From: Segatella maculosa DSM 19339 = JCM 15638
GTDB lineage: Bacteria; Bacteroidota; Bacteroidia; Bacteroidales; Bacteroidaceae
Reading direction: 5' to 3'
DNA: 64,000 bases
Assembly (NCBI RefSeq): GCF_000382385.1
Contig: NZ_KB908319.1
Span: 124,001 to 188,000, forward strand
Shown here: positions 24,089-31,969 of the stretch, piece by piece
Layout: each line of letters begins with the position of its first letter
Numbering within the stretch: the first letter of the stretch is position 1
Translations under genes and position numbers: made by a program
Notes under the pieces: generated by a model
Told to the model about the DNA's origin: nothing
Databases searched by the model: none
Seen by the model: the letters and a program-made list of their open reading frames with translations, nothing else

Positions 24089-26347
24089 ATGATGAAGAAG
24101 TATTTCATGATTTTCTTGTGCATGGCGGGCCATTTAGGAACGCTACAAGCCGTTTGTGCACCTAAAATAGAGCCTGTAGACTTGGTAAACACCTTCATTG
24201 GCACTTCCAATTTGGGCACAACTAACCCCGGAGCCATTTGCCCTAACGGCCTGATGTCGGTCGTTCCGTTCAACGTCATGGGCTCCGATGAAAACAAATG
24301 TGACAAAGACACGCGCTGGTGGTCAACGCCCTACGAGTTTCATAACGTGTTTTTTACGGGCTATTCTCATGTGAATCTCAGTGGTGTTGGCTGTCCCGAC
24401 GTCGGCTCTTTGCTGTTGATGCCCACCACAGGACAGCTTAATGTAGACTATAAAGCATATGGTAGCCACTACAAAAACGAGGTAGCTCGTCCGGGATATT
24501 ACAGCAATTTCCTCGTAAAACATGGTATAAAGACCGAGGTAACGGCTACACTTCGCACGGCATGTGAGCGTTTTACGTTCCCAAAAGGGGAAAGCCATCT
24601 GTTGTTAAACCTTGGAGAAGGCCTCACAAAAGAGTCAGGTGCCATGGTAAAACAGGTGAGTCCGACCGAATACGAAGGCATGAAACTGCAAGGAGCCTTT
24701 TGTTATTATGCGCAAGCTGTGTTCCCTATCTATTTCGTTATGCGTGTAAATAAAGTGCCAGAAAGTGCAGGTTACTGGAAAAAACAGCGCGAACGGTGGG
24801 GCAAACAAGCAGAGTGGTTCCCCGATAGAGGGCAATATAAGCTCTATACGGCCTATCAAAAGGAGATGGCAGGCGATGATATCGGCGTGTATATGAACTT
24901 CAATACCGCTGAAAATGAGGTGATAGAAGTGCAGATGGGCGTGTCGTTTGTGAGCATAGCCAATGCACGTGAGAACCTGAATGCCGAGCAACAGGGCAAG
25001 AATTTCGATGCTATTGCACAGGAAGCACGCGAGAAATGGAACGCCGACCTCAAGCGTATAGAAATTGAAGGAGGTACAAAAGATCAGCAAACTATCTTTT
25101 ATACCGCACTATACCACACGTTGATACACCCCAATATCCTGCAAGATGTGAACGGAGATTACCCAGCCATGGAGAGCAACAAGGTGCTGAAGCAACGCGA
25201 GGGCAACCGCTATACGGTGTTCTCGCTGTGGGATACCTATCGTAACCTGCATCAATTCATGACCCTTGTCTACCCCAATCGCCAACGAGACATGGTAAAA
25301 AGCATGCTAAGTATGTATGATGAGTGCGGTTGGTTGCCCAAATGGGAGCTCTTTGGACGTGAGACTTACACGATGGAAGGAGACCCTTCGATCCCCGTTA
25401 TCGTTGATTGTTGGTTGAAAGGCCTGCGTGGTTACGACATCAACAAGGCCTACACAGCCATGAAAAAGGGTGCGATGACAGACGAAAAGAGCAACCCACT
25501 GCGCCCCGATAACAACGAATACGTGGAAAAAGGCTATATTTCGCTGCGCGATTCGTTTGATAATTCGGTGTCGCATGCGTTGGAATATTACATTGCCGAC
25601 AATGCTTTGTCGCGCTTGGCGGCTGCGTTGGGACACAAAGCCGATGCAAAGCTGTTCTATAACCGGTCAATGGGCTACCGTCATTACTTCAGTAAGGAGT
25701 TCAATATGCTGCGTCCCATTCTGCCAAACGGCAAGTTTTATAGCCCGTTCAACCCGCTTCAGGGCGCCAATTGGGAACCTTCTCCGGGCTTTCATGAGGG
25801 CAATGCGTGGAATTATACATTCTATGTGCCCCACGACATCTATGGTTTAGCTAAGTTGATGGGCGGCAAAAAGCACTTCATCGAGCAGCTTCAGTCGGTG
25901 TTTGACAAAGGGAATTACGACCCAACCAACGAACCCAACATCGCTTATCCATTCCTTTTCTCTTACTTTAAGGGCGAGGAATGGCGCACACAAGAGCTCA
26001 CTCACAAATTACTTCAAACCTATTTCAAGAACAGTCCCGAGGGACTTCCCGGCAATGATGACACAGGTACGATGTCAGCTTGGGCCATATTCAGCATGAT
26101 GGGCTTCTATCCTGATTGTCCGGGTGAGCCGGCTTACACGCTCACCTCGCCTGTCTTCGATAAGATTACGCTGCACCTCGATGCCCAACAATGGGGCAAA
26201 GACAAGCTCGTTATAGAGACCCAGCGCAGTAATCCGAATGCCGTTCGCATCGAAAAGATGGAAGTTGGCGGCAAACCTTGGCATCAATATCGCATCAGCC
26301 ACAGCGACTTGGTGAAGGCTGGTACGCTGAAATTCACCTTAAAATAA
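24089..26347 (+). CDS. GH92 exo-alpha-mannosidase (first copy)
   Basis: The 752-residue protein has a signal peptide (first 24 residues) and the two GH92 domains: an N-terminal beta-sandwich (about 30-270) and an (alpha/alpha)6 barrel with the motifs YRNLHQFMTLVYP, HEGNAWNYTFYVPHD and GNDDTGTMSAW, which hold acidic catalytic and calcium-binding residues. GH92 enzymes are calcium-dependent inverting alpha-mannosidases that trim high-mannose N-glycans, usually alpha-1,2 links. It is the second gene of the cluster and would act in the periplasm or at the surface. Confidence 0.93.
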   Translation: MMKKYFMIFLCMAGHLGTLQAVCAPKIEPVDLVNTFIGTSNLGTTNPGAICPNGLMSVVPFNVMGSDENKCDKDTRWWSTPYEFHNVFFTGYSHVNLSGVGCPDVGSLLLMPTTGQLNVDYKAYGSHYKNEVARPGYYSNFLVKHGIKTEVTATLRTACERFTFPKGESHLLLNLGEGLTKESGAMVKQVSPTEYEGMKLQGAFCYYAQAVFPIYFVMRVNKVPESAGYWKKQRERWGKQAEWFPDRGQYKLYTAYQKEMAGDDIGVYMNFNTAENEVIEVQMGVSFVSIANARENLNAEQQGKNFDAIAQEAREKWNADLKRIEIEGGTKDQQTIFYTALYHTLIHPNILQDVNGDYPAMESNKVLKQREGNRYTVFSLWDTYRNLHQFMTLVYPNRQRDMVKSMLSMYDECGWLPKWELFGRETYTMEGDPSIPVIVDCWLKGLRGYDINKAYTAMKKGAMTDEKSNPLRPDNNEYVEKGYISLRDSFDNSVSHALEYYIADNALSRLAAALGHKADAKLFYNRSMGYRHYFSKEFNMLRPILPNGKFYSPFNPLQGANWEPSPGFHEGNAWNYTFYVPHDIYGLAKLMGGKKHFIEQLQSVFDKGNYDPTNEPNIAYPFLFSYFKGEEWRTQELTHKLLQTYFKNSPEGLPGNDDTGTMSAWAIFSMMGFYPDCPGEPAYTLTSPVFDKITLHLDAQQWGKDKLVIETQRSNPNAVRIEKMEVGGKPWHQYRISHSDLVKAGTLKFTLK

Positions 26348-26389
26348 TAGCAATCGTCATGGCGTAACCACAAAAAAGAGTCTCACATC

Positions 26390-26917
26390 GTGCAAAGTGA
26401 CGCAATGAAATCATTGGTAAAAGCAGGCATAACCGTTTTATTGGCCGCGTGTTTCAGCATGGGAACGCGCGCACAAAACATCATTCCGAAGCCCCAAAGT
26501 ATAGTCAAAGGTAAGGGAACGTTGGCTTTAAGTCAGTTAGAAGGTATCATGTCTAATCTCAATAAAAAAGAGATAGCCCTATTGAAAGATCACATTCCGC
26601 AGTCAATAAGCCAAGAATTAAATGCTAAAAAGAAACATTCTGTACACAAAGATAGTGGTTGTTTCTTGCAGTTGATATGCACCGGAACGGCCCAACAAGC
26701 CCAAATGGCAGCCGATAGTGTGCGTCTTCAAGGTTATGATCTTAGCATTTCCGACCATGGGGTACGGATAGAAGTGCTCACACCCATGGGACTTTTCCAT
26801 GCTTTACAAACGCTTCAGCAACTCGAAGTGAATGGAACACTGCCCTATGTGCACGTCAAAGCACAGCTTCATGGGCCAGATAATTGGCTCTTTACCGACG
26901 AAATCATCGTTAACTGA
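26390..26917 (+). pseudogene. Stand-alone GH20 N-terminal domain, catalytic domain missing
   Basis: The 175-residue product starts with a signal peptide and continues with the small alpha/beta domain (GH20b) that precedes the barrel in beta-hexosaminidases. Recognisable pieces are the NIIPKPQSI start and the GLFHALQTLQQL helix at its end. The protein stops at LFTDEIIVN, where the catalytic TIM barrel should begin, and no barrel sequence follows before the sialidase gene 13 bp later. So this is a truncated beta-N-acetylhexosaminidase, or a domain kept on its own. The frame itself is intact with no internal stop. Confidence 0.7.
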
Positions 26918-26930
26918 AAACAAATTGCGT

Positions 26931-28613
26931 ATGAAAAAGATAATCATGGCGTTGCTTTTTATTAGCAGTTTTCATGCAAAAGCAGCCGACACCTTATTTA
27001 TTAAGCAGCCACAAGTGCCCATTCTCATAGAGCGTCATGACAATATCTTGCTGCTCATGCGACTCAATGCCACAGAAACAAAAACGTTAGACAACGTGGA
27101 ACTCGACCTTGACAAGGCCTTTCCGCTCCATCAAGTGAAGGCCCTTCGCCTCTATTATGGCGGCACCGAGGCCCGACAAGACATCAAAAAGCAACGCTTT
27201 GCACCTGTGGATTATCTCACGAACTTCACACCCGGCAAGACATTACGGGCCATTCCGTCGTATGTTGTGCTAAGAAGTGAATGTAAACCTACGGCACATC
27301 ACATCACATTACAAGCCAAACAGCAACTGTTTCCCGGCGTGAATTACTTCTGGATAAGCATCGAAATGCAACCCGACGCACCCATAACAACAAGGTTGAA
27401 AGCCGTACTTTCAAAGGCTGTTGCTGACGGAAAAGTGCTAACGCTTGTCAATTCGGCTCCCGATATGGGGCGAAGAATGGGCATAGGTGTGCGACATGCA
27501 GGCGATGATAGCGTTGCTGCGTATCGCATTCCGGGCCTCGTGACGACGAATAAAGGCACACTTCTCGGTGTCTATGACGTGCGTTACAACAACAGTGTGG
27601 ACCTTCAAGAGCACATAGATGTGGGACTTAGCCGCAGCACTGACAAGGGAAAGACATGGGAATCCATGCGTTTGCCGTTGGCATTTGGCGAGAACGGCGG
27701 TCTTCCTGCAGCTCAAAACGGTGTCGGCGACCCTGCTATTCTGGTGGATAATGCCAACAACACCATTTGGATCGTAGCCATTTGGGCACACGGAATGGGT
27801 AATCAAAGGGCATGGTTCAGCTCACAATCGGGTATTGATAAGGCTCAAACAGCGCAGTTGGTGATGGCAAAAAGCACCGATGATGGGCGTACATGGTCGG
27901 CCCCGATCAACCTGACTGCACAGCTAAAGCACCCGGAATGGCACTTCTTCTTCCAAGGACCGGGCCGCGGAATCACCTGCAAAGACGGCACATTGGTGTT
28001 TGCCATGCAGTTTATTGACAGGGAACGCGTGCCCCATGCGGGTATCATGTACAGCAAAGACCATGGAAAAACGTGGGCCATCTCAGCGCCGGCGTGTGCC
28101 AATACCACTGAAGCACAGGTGGCAGAGCTGCCTAATGGAGAGTTGATGCTCAACATGCGGAACCAAAGTGGCGGTGGAAGAGCGGTATATACCACGCGCG
28201 ATTGGGGAAAGACATGGCAGGAACATTCCTCTAATATCAAGGCCTTGCAAGAGCCCATCTGCATGGGAAGCCTCATCAGCGTGGCCGCAAAAGACAACGT
28301 TCTGAGCAGGAATATCCTACTGTTTGCCAATCCCAATGACCCGAAAGAGCGCAAAAACATCACCATTAAATTGAGTCTTGACGACGGAAAGACGTGGGAA
28401 AGCGCGCATCAAGTGCTGCTTGATGATGGCAATGGCTGGGGGTATAGCTGCCTTACGATGATAGATCGCGAAACCGTTGGCATTCTTTATGAGAGCAGTG
28501 TGGCACAGATGACATTCCAAGCCATACCACTCAAAGACTTTGTTACGGGCAAAATGAAAGACGATGACCGCAAGGCGGTTCAGCGAAATTGGTCCGGGTG
28601 TCTGACGGAATAA
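26931..28613 (+). CDS. nanH: Exo-alpha-sialidase, GH33
   Basis: The 560-residue enzyme removes terminal sialic acid from host glycans. After a signal peptide (about 19 residues) comes an N-terminal beta-sandwich domain (about 20-160) like that of Bacteroides sialidases. The six-bladed propeller follows with the YRIP motif that supplies the first catalytic Arg, and five Asp-box repeats (for example STDKGKTW, STDDGRTW, SKDHGKTW, TRDWGKTW, LDDGKTW). The LYES segment near the end holds the nucleophilic Tyr region. Start chosen at the signal peptide, 13 bp after the GH20 fragment. Removal of sialic acid would expose N-glycan antennae for the other enzymes. Confidence 0.94.
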   Translation: MKKIIMALLFISSFHAKAADTLFIKQPQVPILIERHDNILLLMRLNATETKTLDNVELDLDKAFPLHQVKALRLYYGGTEARQDIKKQRFAPVDYLTNFTPGKTLRAIPSYVVLRSECKPTAHHITLQAKQQLFPGVNYFWISIEMQPDAPITTRLKAVLSKAVADGKVLTLVNSAPDMGRRMGIGVRHAGDDSVAAYRIPGLVTTNKGTLLGVYDVRYNNSVDLQEHIDVGLSRSTDKGKTWESMRLPLAFGENGGLPAAQNGVGDPAILVDNANNTIWIVAIWAHGMGNQRAWFSSQSGIDKAQTAQLVMAKSTDDGRTWSAPINLTAQLKHPEWHFFFQGPGRGITCKDGTLVFAMQFIDRERVPHAGIMYSKDHGKTWAISAPACANTTEAQVAELPNGELMLNMRNQSGGGRAVYTTRDWGKTWQEHSSNIKALQEPICMGSLISVAAKDNVLSRNILLFANPNDPKERKNITIKLSLDDGKTWESAHQVLLDDGNGWGYSCLTMIDRETVGILYESSVAQMTFQAIPLKDFVTGKMKDDDRKAVQRNWSGCLTE

Positions 28614-28646
28614 ACCATAGAGTAAAACCATATGACTTAAACGGTT

Positions 28647-28739
28647 TTGCAATATGGCCCAAATTGCGCGGTAATATGGCCCATTTTACACGCTAATCTC
28701 ACCCATTTTGCACGGTAATATGGCTCATTTTGCAAAACG
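28647..28739. repeat. Family B palindromic repeat block, 22-bp pitch
   Basis: About four units of the form TAATATGGCCCATTTTGCACGG with alternating ends (AATATGG or AATCTCA) repeat at a 22-bp pitch between the sialidase and second GH92 genes. Other blocks lie at about 5250-5332, 18771-18865, 51583-51690 and 62025-62107. Confidence 0.85.
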
Positions 28740-28796
28740 ATTGTAGGAGAGAACAAAAATAAACAAATTGAAATCAGTAACTAAATGATATTCAGT

Positions 28797-30965
28797 ATGA
28801 AGCATAAATTATTGGGATTGATGCTCCCACTCGCCGGCATTGTAGGCTTACAAGCAGCAACTCAGCCCGCAAAGCAAGACTATACGCAATACGTAAACCC
28901 CTTTGTGGGCACGGGAGGACACGGACATGTGTTCCTCGGAGCCAACGTTCCATTCGGTCATATCCAAGCCGGACCGACGCAGAAGAAGCAAGGTTGGGAC
29001 TGGTGTTCGGGCTATCATTACAGCGATTCCATTATTATTGGCTTCGGACAGATGCACCTTAGCGGCACAGGTATCGGCGACTTGGGCGACATCGCCCTGC
29101 TCCCTGTGACGCAAAACAACGAACGTGAGGTGAAGTTCTCACACAAAGCAGAATACGCAACACCGGGATATTATGCCGTAACCTTGGCCAATGGGGTGCG
29201 CGTTGAGCTTACGGCTACACTGCGAACTGCCTTTCATCGCTACACGTTTCCGGCCGATGTGAAACAGGAACAAGTAGTGATTGACCTCTCACAAGGTATC
29301 GGTTGGGACAAGATGACAGCCTGTTCGATGAGGCAAGAGGGGCGGAATACCGTCGTAGGTTCACGCTTTTCGACGGGATGGGCCAAGGACCAACGCGTGT
29401 ATTTCGTGGCCGAATTCTCGCAACCCATCACACATCAGACCACAGAAGGCGACACCTTGAGCGTGTTTTCCTTTGAACCAACAGGTCAACCGCTCATGGT
29501 CAAGGTGGGCATTTCAAGTGTGAGTATCGACAATGCCCGCAAGAATTTGCAGCAAGAATCGCCCGACTGGGCCTTCAATACCGTTGTAGCCGACGCGCAA
29601 AAGGCATGGAACAAGGAGCTTGGAAAGATTGATATTCAAACCGATAATGCCAGCGATAAGCGCATATTCTATACCGGTTTGTATCACACGATGACTGCTC
29701 CTTCGGTGTTTAATGACGTGAATGGCGAGTATAGAGGGGCCGACGGGAAGACCTATCACGGCGACTTTACACCCTATACCACGTTTTCTTTGTGGGATAC
29801 TTACCGTGCCGCGCACCCGCTAATGACGCTTATTCACCCCGAAAAACAGCGTGACATCGCACAGACAATGCTCCATATTGCACAACAACAAGGCCGACTT
29901 CCCGTGTGGTTCTTAGAGGGAAACGAAACCGATTGCATGGTGGGTAATCCCGGAATTCCAGTGCTTATAGACATCGCTTTGAAGGGTTTTGATGTGGATA
30001 AGCATGCAGTTTTGGAGGCAGCAAAGAAGACACAGCTCTTCGGTGACCGTGGTTTAGACTTGCTCAAGAAGTATGGTTATCTGCCTTATGACCTTGAACC
30101 GACCAACGAAACCGTGGCCAAAGGCTTGGAATATGCCTTGGCCGACGGCTGTATTGCGCGGTTAGCCAAGGCGTTAAAAGCCAAGAAAGATTATAAATAC
30201 TTCCTGAAACGCAGCCAATCTTACCGTGATTACTATTTTGACAAGCAGAAAAAGTTCATGCGCGGCATTGATTCTAATGGCCGTTTCCGCGAACCTTTCG
30301 ACCCTTTCAAAGTGATTCACCGTGCCGACGACTACACAGAAGGCACGGCATGGCAGTATATTTGGCTCGTTCCCCACGATGTCCACGGTCTCATTTCAGC
30401 TTTCGGTGGCGACAAACCTTTTACGAACAAGCTCGATTCGCTCTTCATTGTGCAGGGCGATATGGGTAAAGATGCCTCTCCAGACATATCGGGGTTGATT
30501 GGACAATACGCGCATGGCAACGAGCCCGGCCACCATATTATCTATCTATATGACTATGCCGGCCAGCCTTGGAAGACTGCTTTGCGTGTTCGCGAGGTGC
30601 TCAATACGATGTATCATGACAGCGTTGACGGCCTAAGCGGCAATGAAGATGTCGGTCAAATGTCTGCTTGGTACATTCTTTCTTCCTTGGGTTTCTATCA
30701 AGTTGAGCCTGCCGGAGGCCGTTATGTCTTTGGTTCTCCGCTCTTTAATGAGGCATCCATGAACGTTGGAAATGGCAAAACGTTCCGCATTATTGCGCAT
30801 AACAACAGCAAAGAAAACATGTATATCCAAAGTGTTAAGCTGAATGGAAAACCCTATACCCGCTGTTATATCGACTTCAAAGACATCGTTCGTGGTGGAA
30901 AATTGGAGTTCACGATGGGCAATAAGCCTTCGACATTCGGTGTAAAACCGGCAGACAGACCCTAA
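28797..30965 (+). CDS. GH92 exo-alpha-mannosidase (second copy)
   Basis: The 722-residue protein has a signal peptide (MKHKLLGLMLPLAGIVGLQA) and the full GH92 layout, with NPFVGTGGHGHVFLGA near the mature N-terminus, TEGTAWQYIWLVPHDVHG, and GNEDVGQMSAW. It differs enough from the first GH92 (GNED for GNDD, GHGHVF for a divergent start) to belong to another subgroup, so the pair probably covers different mannose linkages. An ATG at 28785 would add four residues. It is separated from the sialidase by family B repeats but continues the same strand and theme. Confidence 0.93.
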   Translation: MKHKLLGLMLPLAGIVGLQAATQPAKQDYTQYVNPFVGTGGHGHVFLGANVPFGHIQAGPTQKKQGWDWCSGYHYSDSIIIGFGQMHLSGTGIGDLGDIALLPVTQNNEREVKFSHKAEYATPGYYAVTLANGVRVELTATLRTAFHRYTFPADVKQEQVVIDLSQGIGWDKMTACSMRQEGRNTVVGSRFSTGWAKDQRVYFVAEFSQPITHQTTEGDTLSVFSFEPTGQPLMVKVGISSVSIDNARKNLQQESPDWAFNTVVADAQKAWNKELGKIDIQTDNASDKRIFYTGLYHTMTAPSVFNDVNGEYRGADGKTYHGDFTPYTTFSLWDTYRAAHPLMTLIHPEKQRDIAQTMLHIAQQQGRLPVWFLEGNETDCMVGNPGIPVLIDIALKGFDVDKHAVLEAAKKTQLFGDRGLDLLKKYGYLPYDLEPTNETVAKGLEYALADGCIARLAKALKAKKDYKYFLKRSQSYRDYYFDKQKKFMRGIDSNGRFREPFDPFKVIHRADDYTEGTAWQYIWLVPHDVHGLISAFGGDKPFTNKLDSLFIVQGDMGKDASPDISGLIGQYAHGNEPGHHIIYLYDYAGQPWKTALRVREVLNTMYHDSVDGLSGNEDVGQMSAWYILSSLGFYQVEPAGGRYVFGSPLFNEASMNVGNGKTFRIIAHNNSKENMYIQSVKLNGKPYTRCYIDFKDIVRGGKLEFTMGNKPSTFGVKPADRP

Positions 30966-30977
30966 AATAAACAATAT

Positions 30978-31631
30978 ATGAAACATTTAGAAGTAAAACG
31001 CTTAGATTGCCAGCAGGTGAAAGCCGCTGAAGTTCCTGCACTTTTCAAGACAGAAAAGGTTGAATATCACAAGATAGACACTGTGGATTGGGAGGCAGAC
31101 TACCCCTATTGTCCGCATGTTGAATTTGCCATAGCCCACAAAGGCGATGCAATTATGATTCATTATCGGGTTGAAGAGGATAGCGTGCGTGCTGTTTCGG
31201 GCAATGATCTCGGCCCCGTGTGGGAGGATTCTTGCTGCGAATTCTTTGTGAGTCCCGATGCTGAAGGGGGCTATTACAACCTTGAAGCCAACTGTATCGG
31301 TACGGTTTTGCTCTGCAATGGACAGAGCCGGGAGGGCAGAACGCCCGCACCTGTCGCACTATTCGGCCGGATTGACCGCTGGGCCTCACTCGGAAGAACG
31401 CCTTTCGACACGAAGAATGGCGCACAGGCATGGGAACTTTCGTTGGTAGTCCCTGTGTCTTCGTTCTTCCGTCATCATATCGTTGACTTGTCAGGACTAC
31501 AGATGCGTGCCAATTTTTATAAATGTGGCGATAAGACTTCACGTCCCCACTTCCTCTCATGGAACCCTATTGACGTGCCATCTCCCGACTTTCATCGTCC
31601 CGACTTCTTTGGTCAGCTTGCTTTCTTGTAG
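30978..31631 (+). CDS. CBM9-like carbohydrate-binding-fold protein
   Basis: The 217-residue protein looks like the CBM9-type beta-sandwich found in Bacteroidota proteins annotated as carbohydrate-binding family 9-like. The typical segments VWEDSCCEFFVSPD, YYNLEANCIGT and RANFYKCGDKTSRPHFLSW are present. It has no signal peptide, so unlike secreted CBMs it would be cytoplasmic. It begins 12 bp after the GH92 stop codon, so the two are almost surely co-transcribed. Whether it binds a mannose-containing product is unknown. Confidence 0.8.
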   Translation: MKHLEVKRLDCQQVKAAEVPALFKTEKVEYHKIDTVDWEADYPYCPHVEFAIAHKGDAIMIHYRVEEDSVRAVSGNDLGPVWEDSCCEFFVSPDAEGGYYNLEANCIGTVLLCNGQSREGRTPAPVALFGRIDRWASLGRTPFDTKNGAQAWELSLVVPVSSFFRHHIVDLSGLQMRANFYKCGDKTSRPHFLSWNPIDVPSPDFHRPDFFGQLAFL

Positions 31632-31736
31632 CCGTTGGCATTGGGAAACGAAGACGAGCTTGCAACTTCGCCCGCATTACGGGTCGAAATAACCGCTATT
31701 GCGCGGGAGAATGGGCATATGTACCTTCAATCCACC

Positions 31737-31770
31737 TTGAGCGGACGCACGACTCGTGCGTCCCTACATC
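31737..31770. repeat. Family A palindromic repeat, solitary copy
   Basis: GAGCGGACGCACGACTCGTGCGTCCC-type hairpin in the gene-free stretch 31632-31969. The rest of this gap is AT-rich and holds the nrdJ promoter. Confidence 0.85.
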
Positions 31771-31933
31771 GCTCTCTCAACCTTATTAAACATCAACTTC
31801 AGTTTAATTATCAGGTTTAAAGTTATTGTTTTCAAGAAACTTTCATTCAATAATAAAACAAAAAGTTTCCAAAAAGAGAAATTCATGTGATGAAATATCT
31901 CTCGAATGATTTCCTTTTATGAAAATAAAACCT

Positions 31934-31941
31934 TAAATTTG
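31934..31941 (+). promoter_or_regulatory. -7 box of nrdJ
   Basis: TAAATTTG lies 28 bp before the start codon at 31970. I see no cobalamin riboswitch in the short leader. Confidence 0.5.
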
Positions 31942-31969
31942 CAACTTGAAAATCATGTTTTAAAAGCAG

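Noticed and set aside
31632..31969. Cobalamin riboswitch before nrdJ
   Set aside because: The leader after the -7 box is only about 25 nt and no B12-box-like sequence was seen.
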